From: a virus
DNA: 45,964 bases
IMG/VR virus record: IMGVR_UViG_3300045241_000089
Span: 1 to 45,964 of that record
Strand: one strand, 5' to 3'
A model generated the notes under the pieces. That model saw only the letters and a list, made by a program, of their open reading frames with translations, made no database searches and was not told where the DNA came from. Numbering within the stretch: position 1 is the first letter of the stretch; each line of letters starts with the position of its first letter. The position numbers and the translations under genes are program-made. This document shows positions 7,262 to 14,143 of this stretch, piece by piece.

Positions 7262-9588
7262 TACACGGACCCTATCGTTACACGCGATACTTCGGCTTTT
7301 TCGATGGCGCCTTCCAATGTTGCTTTCCATTCGCCGGCTTTTTTGACCATGAAGGTGAGCGGCACTTTCTGGGCGCCCAATGCGATCCCGTCCCATTTGT
7401 AGACCTGTTCCACGGCAGAGTTGACCAGTTTGACTGTTCCCGCTGCCGCTTCGGCTTTGAGCGTAATCACCAGCGTTATGAGGGTGGCTTTAGGCTCTGT
7501 TTCTATTTTAGCGCTCGTGTAGGCCCCCAATGCCGACGGTGCTGATACGACCATCAATTCTTCTTGGGCGGCTTTCGTGAGCTTTTCTTTGGAGATCGAT
7601 TCTTTTTTGGTCGCCGCTTCGGTGATGGATTCGGTCGGAAGGGTGAGTGTGCCTTCTACCGTTAGGCCACCCGTAGCCGTCGTAAGTTCCGTGACTTTGA
7701 GGGTTTTTGCTACGGTAGCCGCGCCTTCCGCCGTCAGGGTTTCTTTGACTTTGAGTGTCGTCGAGAATACGCCTGCGGTGCCTTTGACTTCAGCGAGTGT
7801 CGAGGCGCCCGTGACTTTCAGGGTTTCGCCAAGTTCGACCGGGCCTTCATGGAGCAGTTTGACCGCTTTGCCCGTACTGCGGAGGCTGTAGTTCGTTCCA
7901 GAGTTTTTCAGATCTTCCACGTCCACAGCCACGGCGGTTGTGAACACGCCCGTATTGTTCACGTCCTTCATCAATAGGCCGCGGTGGAATTCGTAGGCAC
8001 AGCCCGTTTTCGCCGTTTTGCAGGTTGGCGCCGCTTCGATCACCGTGAAACCGGCACCTGTCGCATTTTCTTCGGTACGTAGTTCCGGTTTCCAAAAGAT
8101 CCCGGTCGCACCCCACCCGGACGTACTTGCGGGCGGGCGAAAACTCGCGGTGACGTTGAATATCCTTGCCTGCGCCGAGTTGACGCCAGCAGTTGTTTTC
8201 ACCACTACTTTACTTCTCACCAGCGTGACCGGCCCTTCTACTCCCGGTGCCCCTTCAAAGGTCAGTTCGCCAGCCTGTGCGAATATCGTGGCGTTTAGGC
8301 CCGCCGCCGTAAGGGTGTAGGTCGGTACAAACTGAAGCGCGTTAATGTTCGAGGCGGTCGATACGGGTTCGGCAGGTCCAGCTTTTATACAAATGCCGGA
8401 GCTAGATCCCCCCACCCCTGTCGCCGTCACCGTTTCGGTGAACGTCTTTAGCCCCGTGATCGTCTCGGTTCCGGCGATATGAACGACACCGGGAAGGGAT
8501 AGCTTGGATTCTTCGATTGCTGCGGCCGGTTTGATATAGGCGTTCGTCAGTTCCGCTTCTTTGAGACGGTCCACGGTCAGGCCGTGTAGTTCGACCTGTT
8601 CGCTTTTGAGCGTTTCTTTCGTTAGCCGGTCGCCGCCGAGGCTTTCTTTTTTGACGATCAGGTTCGTCACGGCTGCTTCACCAAGCTTCGATTCTGTTAC
8701 GGCCCCGGTCGCGATCTTCGGGGATGTTACGGCTTCCGTTTTGATCTTGTTGGTTTGGACCGCTTCTTCTTTGATCTTCGCGATCGAAACCGATTCCGCG
8801 CCAAGCTTCGTTTCGGTCACCGCTCCCGTGGCGATCTTCGCAGCGGTCACCGCTTCGTTTTTGATCTTGGCTTCAGCTACTGCTTCGGCACCGAGCTTGG
8901 TTTCCGTAACCGCCCCCGTAGCAATCTTGGCTGCCGTGACGGATTCTTCTTTGATCTTGACTGCCGTCACCGCATCGGTGGCGATCTTCCCCGCCGTTAC
9001 GGCTTCGCCTTTGATCTTGCCTTCCGAGACCGCTTCTGCCCCGATCTTCGCTTCTGTTACCGCACCGGCCGTGATCGTACGCGCGTCGATCGCGTTGGTC
9101 TGAATTTCTTCGTTACCGAGCGTTTCTTTCGCGAGGCGGTTTCCTTCGAGGCTTTTGGCTTTGACGAGGGCGTTGGTGATGCCTTCCGCTTTGATCGTGA
9201 TTTCGCTGCCTGTGATTTCAAGCGGTGGTTCTTTCGCGGTTTTCGGAGCACCCGCAGGACCCGTTTCTCCCGTAGTCCCTTTTTCGCCTTTTTCTCCAGT
9301 GGTTCCTTTTTCGCCTTTTTCGCCCGCGGCGCCAGCTGGCCCTTCTTTTCCTTCTTTTGCGACCAGCGCCCAGAAAGTCGCGTTCGGGGGTTCCACGTCT
9401 TCGCCCACGCTCATGGCTTTGATGCAGGCGTAGGTCGAGCCTTTGGATTCGACCGCATCGCCTTTCAGATAGGCAGTCGCGGCTTTCCATGCGCCACGGA
9501 AGTTGAATTCGCCCTTTTCGCCCTGAGGGCCGGGGGGACCGGCTTCCCCAGACCCCGTGCTCATGCGGGTGCGCTCTACGACGCTCAC
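7261..9588 (-). CDS. Collagen-like tail fibre
   Basis: 775 aa from GTG 9588 (GTGA overlap with the upstream stop). Layout: short collagen piece GPPGPQGEKGEF near residue 20; a domain with STYACIKAM and FWALVAKEG; a second Gly-x-y run of about 30 residues (GEKGEKGTTGEKGEKGTTGE); then about 170 residues of repeats on the theme AKIATGAVTETKLGAEAV; then a beta-rich body and a C-terminal strand domain (AGTVKLVNSAVEQVYKWDG). Collagen stretches plus AKI-type repeats are typical of trimeric phage fibres that reach the host surface. Its C-terminal region is similar in style to that of the 262-aa and 136-aa proteins, pointing to a shared appendage module. Confidence 0.85.
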   Translation of the reverse strand: MSVVERTRMSTGSGEAGPPGPQGEKGEFNFRGAWKAATAYLKGDAVESKGSTYACIKAMSVGEDVEPPNATFWALVAKEGKEGPAGAAGEKGEKGTTGEKGEKGTTGETGPAGAPKTAKEPPLEITGSEITIKAEGITNALVKAKSLEGNRLAKETLGNEEIQTNAIDARTITAGAVTEAKIGAEAVSEGKIKGEAVTAGKIATDAVTAVKIKEESVTAAKIATGAVTETKLGAEAVAEAKIKNEAVTAAKIATGAVTETKLGAESVSIAKIKEEAVQTNKIKTEAVTSPKIATGAVTESKLGEAAVTNLIVKKESLGGDRLTKETLKSEQVELHGLTVDRLKEAELTNAYIKPAAAIEESKLSLPGVVHIAGTETITGLKTFTETVTATGVGGSSSGICIKAGPAEPVSTASNINALQFVPTYTLTAAGLNATIFAQAGELTFEGAPGVEGPVTLVRSKVVVKTTAGVNSAQARIFNVTASFRPPASTSGWGATGIFWKPELRTEENATGAGFTVIEAAPTCKTAKTGCAYEFHRGLLMKDVNNTGVFTTAVAVDVEDLKNSGTNYSLRSTGKAVKLLHEGPVELGETLKVTGASTLAEVKGTAGVFSTTLKVKETLTAEGAATVAKTLKVTELTTATGGLTVEGTLTLPTESITEAATKKESISKEKLTKAAQEELMVVSAPSALGAYTSAKIETEPKATLITLVITLKAEAAAGTVKLVNSAVEQVYKWDGIALGAQKVPLTFMVKKAGEWKATLEGAIEKAEVSRVTIGSV

Positions 9589-9863
9589 GGGATCAACCCG
9601 AAATAGCTGAGGGTGTCGTTTTCTTTCCCGTACACGTAGAACCTCACAGGGTCGATCACGTCGAACTGGAGGCTTTCGCCAGGTTCGAGCGCATAAGAAG
9701 CAGCACTGACGGTCACAGGCCCCACGAACACGTTCGCAGCGTTCGCTTTGTTCGCCCGGACGACCATCCCCGTGATGATCTGGCTGGTGGTCGTGAGCTT
9801 TTCGGCCGTGTTCGTCGCGGCTATCGTCTTGACCGCCGAGAGGAAGGTCTGGGCCTCAGCCAC
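9585..9863 (-). CDS. Small beta-rich virion protein
   Basis: 92 aa from GTG 9863. It has the plan of a small phage head or appendage domain: TTTSQIITGMVVRANKANAA, VFVGPVTVSAASYALEPGES, LQFDVIDPVRFYVYG. The series of strands with VGP-V and L-x-PGES also occurs in the 107-aa product at 15954-16277 (VVIGDKNVKA, GIELKQSQSIAIDV), so the two may be distant paralogues. It precedes the fibre gene with a GTGA overlap. Function unknown. Confidence 0.65.
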   Translation of the reverse strand: MAEAQTFLSAVKTIAATNTAEKLTTTSQIITGMVVRANKANAANVFVGPVTVSAASYALEPGESLQFDVIDPVRFYVYGKENDTLSYFGLIP

Positions 9864-10101
9864 CTATCTCAGACCGCTCTTTCGGAATCTGACCGGACGG
9901 AAGAGGCCCCGAAGCCCTGCGTGCCTCACGCTGCCCCGGCGAAGCGCAGAGAACTTCGAGTTCCTGCTCCACCCGGTCCAGCTTGAACAACACGTCCCTG
10001 AAGGCACGGTCGTTCGCCCACGCCGTCTCGCAGTTCTCAATAGCAGCCAAGAGGACCTTGGCACACTGGCTGTTGCGGTTTTCTCCGGCGACGTACAGCA
10101 T
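9856..10101 (-). CDS. Small helical protein, unknown
   Basis: 81 aa from ATG 10101, which overlaps the TGA of the preceding gene (TGATG). The first 55 residues are helical with four of five Cys/hydrophobic repeats (CAKVLLAAIENCETAWAND, VLFKLDRVEQELEVLCA); the tail is Pro/Arg rich. No family recognised. It is coupled on both sides in the portal-to-fibre stretch. Confidence 0.6.
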   Translation of the reverse strand: MLYVAGENRNSQCAKVLLAAIENCETAWANDRAFRDVLFKLDRVEQELEVLCASPGQREARRASGPLPSGQIPKERSEIGG

Positions 10102-10688
10102 CACTTCTTGGCGGCGTACATCTCGCGGGCCTTCTGAGCGGCTTTGCCCCAGCCGTCCCCGCCCAGACCCTCTTTCGCGAACGGCGGGACACCCTCGAAT
10201 TCGGCTTTCTTGTTCTTGTCCGGGGGAGCCTTCGCGGGAGGACGCACGTCCCCGACTTTGCCCTCGCCCTCAGGAGCAGGCCCCGGAGTGTTGGACACCG
10301 CATTCCCAGCGCTCGAGCGCTCCTTCTCGAGCTCCTTTATCGCAGCCTGGCGGCGGATGTCGCTCAGGACGCCCGAGACGGCGTGTGGGGCGGGTTTAGC
10401 GGACCGCCTGTTGCCCCCTGAGGGCACTGGGCCGTGTCCTGAGAGGTTCTGGTCGCCCTTGCTGTTCTCGGCGCTGTCAGCGGGCCTATCGGGCTTGTTG
10501 CCCATGTCGCCCTGGGGACGGTTGGAGAGCTTGTTCCCGGCTCCCCCGTCGTGTCCCTGCTCGGCGGACATGCGGGCCTCCTGCATGCCGGGAGACTGGG
10601 AGATCTCGCCGCCGAGGCCCCTGCCTCGTTCGATTTCTTTCTTGGCGCGCTCCATGAGAGCGATCGCCTCCTCATGTGCGCTGGCCAT
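10101..10688 (-). CDS. Hydrophilic disordered protein after portal
   Basis: 195 aa. The ATG lies 17 nt inside the end of the portal gene. Rich in Gly, Pro, Ala and charged residues, with a helical start (ASAHEEAIALMERAKKEIER) and a C-terminal GDGWGKAAQKAREMYAAKK motif. Mostly low complexity, so probably disordered. It lies where some phages carry a small head or scaffold-associated protein after portal. No function can be assigned. Confidence 0.6.
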   Translation of the reverse strand: MASAHEEAIALMERAKKEIERGRGLGGEISQSPGMQEARMSAEQGHDGGAGNKLSNRPQGDMGNKPDRPADSAENSKGDQNLSGHGPVPSGGNRRSAKPAPHAVSGVLSDIRRQAAIKELEKERSSAGNAVSNTPGPAPEGEGKVGDVRPPAKAPPDKNKKAEFEGVPPFAKEGLGGDGWGKAAQKAREMYAAKK

Positions 10689-12399
10689 TTGCTCCTCCTG
10701 CTGGGGTCGGTGATGGCGCTCCGTTTGAAGCGCCTGGTGCTTGGGGCTGTTGGACCATCGGGGCCATCGCCGCCATCAACTGCTGCCGGTGTTCATTCAC
10801 GTGGTTTTCCATGATCTGGCCGATCTGCGGACCGAGCTGCTTGTACGTCGGCCCCTTCTGGAATTCCTCGTGCCCTTCGACGTGCGCCTCGTGGTTGTCG
10901 TAGGCGTTGATCATCACCGGGATACCCGTGCTGATTTCCTGATTCTCCCGGTTGATCTGGGACTCGTCCTCGTTGATGTTCCCGAACAGTTTCGCCAGCG
11001 CCCCGGCCTCATAATCTTCAAGAACCTTCGCGAGCATCCGCTTGGGCATGGGCTGCTGGCCCTCGTACTGGAACACCAGGTTGAGAATGTCTTGGATCGC
11101 GGCCTGTTTCGCGGCCTTGGATTTCGGGAACATGGATCCGGCCTGCACTTCGACCTCCGTGTTCTCCCTGAGGGCTGCGCCCTTGAAGATCAGGCTGTCG
11201 AGCTGGTGGTCCTTACCGGCGATCATGATGGTCCGTTCGTCTGTGTAGTACTTCGCCACGAGCTTCAGAAGCATGGATCCGGCTACGCCGAGGTTTTCCT
11301 CCATGTCATAGATGCTCGGTCCGAGACGGGTGTCGTCGGCTTCCTGGAGCAGATTGATCGCAGAGGCCGCCTTTACGCCTGCGGGCACCTGGGCGTTTGA
11401 GACCTCATGCTGCCCTGAGATGTCCTGCATCGACTGTTCGATCCGTTCCTGCTGCTGGATCACGTAGGCGGGCATCGGGGGCGCCTGGAGATAGCTTGGT
11501 ATCGCGTTCTGAGTCGTGTCGTCGTAGTCGATCCGCTCTCCGGGGACACCGGAGTAGCTGATGTTGGCCTGGCGGCTGGACATGAACGCAGGGTTCCCGG
11601 TCCTCTGGGCGGACTCCAAAATCTGGGAGCGGATCTTGTTCAGCTCCGTCTGCGGGTTCCTGAGCTGCTCAACCGTCGATGTGGGCCAGAACCGGCCGGG
11701 GATGGGGACACCCGTGAACATCACGTAGGGGAGCGTCCCGTAGGGGTTCGGCCCTTCGAAAAGGATTTTGCCCTTACACCAGACCGCCCTGCGACCTTCC
11801 GGGTGGGTTTCATTCGGCTTGCACCAGTACTCGTGGAGCTTCACGCCCTTATAGTTGCTGGTGCCGCCCATCTGGTAGGACGGAAACATCCTCGCTTCAG
11901 TCGGCCCCGGAGCAATGTCCGTGTCTGTCGAGACGATGACCCCGTAGTGCTGTTTGACGTATTCCTGGGACTTCACGTTCTCCTGGATGCACCACTCCGC
12001 ATCTTCAAGACGGGTGGCGATGGGATCCGCGAGGAATTCGAACGGGGCGACCGTTTCAACCAGAACATCCCCAGTGGCAATAGTCTTGGCCTGGACGCCC
12101 TCGGGGATTTCTTCCAGCTGCTCCGGTTTCATCGGAGCGCCCGTTTCCGCGTGCAGGACAGGCTTGCCTTCATTGTCCGCGAGCACCTGGACCTTCTTGC
12201 CCTTCGCGTTGTCCCAGACGATCTTCCAAAGCCCCGTGCCCGTGATACGGCTCCATAGGAGCACATCTACGAGCTTGTTCCTTAGATGCTGCTGGCGCCA
12301 GAGGTAGTCAAGGATCTTCTCGCCCATCAACGCCGCCTGAACATCCGCCTCGTCCTTTGAGGTCGGGACGATCTGGAACGCCGGCTTCTGCTTGGTCAT
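10672..12399 (-). CDS. Portal protein, main part (N-terminus frameshifted)
   Basis: 575 aa from ATG 12399. Forms the ring through which DNA enters and leaves the head. Signs: MTKQKPAFQIVPTSKDEADV, ILDYLWRQQHLRNKL, SRITGTGLWKIVWD, VAPFEFLADP, FWPTSTVEQLRNPQTELNKI and LVAKYYTDERTIMIAG, the usual order of P22/SPP1-type portal blocks. The same frame is open upstream without a start codon and encodes FWNRGRLDRPRLD, VTLTDNRIIGIVRTELAK, which belong to the portal; the rest of the N-terminus lies in another frame at 12503-12670. The ATG 12399 has GGAG 9 nt upstream and could start a shortened product. Confidence 0.88.
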   Translation of the reverse strand: MTKQKPAFQIVPTSKDEADVQAALMGEKILDYLWRQQHLRNKLVDVLLWSRITGTGLWKIVWDNAKGKKVQVLADNEGKPVLHAETGAPMKPEQLEEIPEGVQAKTIATGDVLVETVAPFEFLADPIATRLEDAEWCIQENVKSQEYVKQHYGVIVSTDTDIAPGPTEARMFPSYQMGGTSNYKGVKLHEYWCKPNETHPEGRRAVWCKGKILFEGPNPYGTLPYVMFTGVPIPGRFWPTSTVEQLRNPQTELNKIRSQILESAQRTGNPAFMSSRQANISYSGVPGERIDYDDTTQNAIPSYLQAPPMPAYVIQQQERIEQSMQDISGQHEVSNAQVPAGVKAASAINLLQEADDTRLGPSIYDMEENLGVAGSMLLKLVAKYYTDERTIMIAGKDHQLDSLIFKGAALRENTEVEVQAGSMFPKSKAAKQAAIQDILNLVFQYEGQQPMPKRMLAKVLEDYEAGALAKLFGNINEDESQINRENQEISTGIPVMINAYDNHEAHVEGHEEFQKGPTYKQLGPQIGQIMENHVNEHRQQLMAAMAPMVQQPQAPGASNGAPSPTPAGGANGQRT

Positions 12400-12502
12400 C
12401 TTCGCCAGCTCCGTGCGGACGATCCCGATGATCCGGTTGTCGGTGAGGGTTACGCGGTGGGGGTCGAGTCTAGGTCTGTCTAGGCGGCCACGGTTCCAGA
12501 AG

Positions 12503-12670
12503 TCAGAACAGCCACTGTTCCCCGAAGTAATAGGCGTAATTTAGGTGCCATGTCGGTTCGAATCGACTACGGGCGCCCCTTGCCATGCTGAGAAGCTTGT
12601 CAAGATCGGCCACGGTTTGATCTTTATAGTCGAGTTGATTCGACGGGGGAACGGGGATAGTGGCTGTCAT
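12503..12670 (-). pseudogene. Portal N-terminus in separate frame (frameshift)
   Basis: 55 codons from ATG 12670 with a near perfect ribosome site (AAGGAGGTGATC, 8 nt before ATG). The product ends ARSRFEPTWHLNYAYYFGEQ WLF then TGA. These are the residues expected just before WNRGRLDRP in a portal. Moving to the +1 frame at TTC-TGA-C (skip T12505) joins it to the 575-aa frame and gives about 665 aa. Removing the 7 nt TGACTTC would join WLF to WNRG directly. It may be a programmed +1 shift at a UGA stop, a natural mutation, or a sequence error; the sequence alone cannot decide. Confidence 0.8.
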
Positions 12671-12697
12671 GTGAGATCACCTCCTTTCAAAGTCGTG

Positions 12698-12703
12698 TAC
12701 AAT
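12698..12703 (+). promoter_or_regulatory. -10 box of HNH gene 2 (leaderless)
   Basis: TACAAT ends 6 nt before ATG 12710, so transcription would start at the ATG itself. Same hexamer as before HNH gene 1. The 39-bp gap also holds the minus-strand ribosome site of the portal N-terminus. Confidence 0.5.
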
Positions 12704-12709
12704 GTCCTT

Positions 12710-13132
12710 ATGCCCAAGGGTATCTACCCACGCAAGAGCGGCTATGTGCGCAAACTGCGAAGCCCCGAGGACCGATACTGGCGGAAAGTTCACAAGATCA
12801 AAGATGGATGCTGGCTGTGGCGGGGCGCGCTATCTAGCAGAGGCTACGGGAACTTCACGATTCGCCGCAGACAATTCGGGGCACATCGCTACTCCTACGA
12901 ACTAGCCTATGGCCCAATCCCCGATGATCTCTGCGTCTGCCATAGCTGCGACGTACGGAACTGCGTCAACCCCGCACATCTCTTTCTCGGGACCACCCAA
13001 GACAACGTGGACGACATGATGGCGAAGGGCCGTGGCAATCGCCAGTTTCAGCGACCCCTGTCCTGCGAATGTGGCCGCTGCATCAAGTGTCGGGACCGAG
13101 AACGAAAGCGAGCCAAGCGAAGGTCTTTATAG
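12710..13132 (+). CDS. HNH homing endonuclease 2, inserted antisense before portal
   Basis: 140 aa. Contains DGCWLWRGALSSRGYGNF, then AHRYSYELAYGPIPDDLCVC, HSCDVRNCVNPAHLFLGTTQ and DNVDDMMAKGR: the HNH_3 type nuclease in which H-x-C-D-x-x-x-C-V-N-P-x-H-L forms the ββα-metal core. C-terminal CECGRCIKC could bind zinc, followed by a basic tail. A longer frame starts at 12545 but the TACAAT box and composition favour ATG 12710. It runs against the portal gene on one side and the 136-aa gene on the other. The 93 bp after it (13133-13225) hold no gene. Confidence 0.88.
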   Translation: MPKGIYPRKSGYVRKLRSPEDRYWRKVHKIKDGCWLWRGALSSRGYGNFTIRRRQFGAHRYSYELAYGPIPDDLCVCHSCDVRNCVNPAHLFLGTTQDNVDDMMAKGRGNRQFQRPLSCECGRCIKCRDRERKRAKRRSL

Positions 13133-13225
13133 TCCAGCTGGTTAGAGGCAGGGACAGACGTTTCGGAGATTGGGGATCACCCCCTTTCATGCTGTGGAGG
13201 GGCCGATATACTTGATGAACGACAC

Positions 13226-13636
13226 TTAGGCAGTGAGGACGATGACTGATTCTTCGGCTTTTTTGAAAGGTTTTTCCGCAATAACAACTTCTAGCTTTAC
13301 TTCACCCGATTTTATCACTTTCAGCGTGAATCCCACCCCCGGCAGGTAAAGCTGGCCAGTCGTAGCAGAAAACACCGCAGCCGTTACCCATTGTGTCTCC
13401 AGATCGTGTAGCAAGATAACTTCTTCCACTTCGCTACCCTTATATCTGAACGTCTGGCGTTTGCCGACACCCACAGCACCCTTCGTGACTTCGCCTTCTG
13501 CGGGCATAGCGGGTTCTGCACCTGGTTTAGCCTTCGGTGTCGTGACGGCTTCTGATGCGATCTTCACTGTCGTCACGCTCCCATCAGCAAGTGCCGATTC
13601 TACGATCTGGCCGAGTTGTTCCGGTACGTTTGGCAT
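13226..13636 (-). CDS. Small fibre-like virion protein
   Basis: 136 aa. The start overlaps the upstream stop (TGATG). Residues 15-35 (ALADGSVTTVKIASEAVTTP) match the AKI-type repeats of the 775-aa fibre, and the rest is beta-rich (QTFRYKGSEVEEVILLHD, QWVTAAVFSATTGQLYLPG, FTLKVIKSGEVKLEVVIAEK). Probably an appendage or fibre-associated part. In the expected order it would be followed by portal, but the HNH gene lies between. Confidence 0.65.
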   Translation of the reverse strand: MPNVPEQLGQIVESALADGSVTTVKIASEAVTTPKAKPGAEPAMPAEGEVTKGAVGVGKRQTFRYKGSEVEEVILLHDLETQWVTAAVFSATTGQLYLPGVGFTLKVIKSGEVKLEVVIAEKPFKKAEESVIVLTA

Positions 13637-13923
13637 CAGACAGCCGTCTTCGTTTCGAGGTTGGTGGACAACACAACCCTCATCGCACCGGACACCTGGC
13701 CATCGCCGTAGGCTTTACGGACAGCGTTCACTGCTTCTTCGGCGCTGAAGGTTTTCGCTGGGTCGGTTGGGGAGACTTCGACCATCTTGAACTGTTCGAC
13801 CGGACCACGACCGATCGCTTTGGCGAGGTTCGCGCCTTTCGGTTCGTTTTCCCAGACGTATCCAGCCGTTGCGTCTCCGACCTGTTGAGCGTTGAAGAAC
13901 ACGAAGTATTTTTCATTCGCCAT
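13636..13923 (-). CDS. Small virion protein of a four-member paralogue family (copy 1)
   Basis: 95 aa, EKYFVFFNAQQVGDATAGYV at the start and AEEAVNAVRKAYGDGQV near the end. The pattern F-x-V-F-F/N-x-Q at the start and E-A-V-x-A-V-x-x-x-Y near the C-terminus is shared with the products at 18212, 18493 and 18813. Function unknown; a small capsid-surface or appendage protein is a guess. The ATG lies 11 nt inside the end of the 76-aa gene. Confidence 0.65.
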   Translation of the reverse strand: MANEKYFVFFNAQQVGDATAGYVWENEPKGANLAKAIGRGPVEQFKMVEVSPTDPAKTFSAEEAVNAVRKAYGDGQVSGAMRVVLSTNLETKTAV

Positions 13924-14143
13924 TTACTTCTACTCCATTCTCGCCTACTTGGACGAAATCGGGGACAACCTGTCCTATGTGTGCCAACTCGGCCTCGTCT
14001 TTCGGAGGCTCATGTACGACCATCTCTCCGGGCTCTACAGGTTTACGCTCAGGGAACTGGATACGGTCAAGGAGTTCTTTGCGTTCCTTCGCCCATTCCT
14101 CGCGCTCTTTCGCGAGGGCTTCCTGCCAGAACTTGTTTCTCAT
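13913..14143 (-). CDS. Small charged helical protein, unknown
   Basis: 76 aa. A basic/acidic helix (KFWQEALAKEREEWAKERKE) followed by PERKPVEPGEMVVHEPPKDE and a hydrophobic, Val-rich end. The start overlaps the stop of the SGNH gene (ATGA). Might be a chaperone or linker for the tail protein next to it; this is only positional. Confidence 0.6.
   Translation of the reverse strand: MRNKFWQEALAKEREEWAKERKELLDRIQFPERKPVEPGEMVVHEPPKDEAELAHIGQVVPDFVQVGENGVEVNGE

Noticed and set aside
12541-12580. tRNA-like T-arm (GGTTCGAATC) on the plus strand
   Set aside because: The stem lacks one base, there is no acceptor or anticodon arm, and the bases encode the portal N-terminus on the minus strand.
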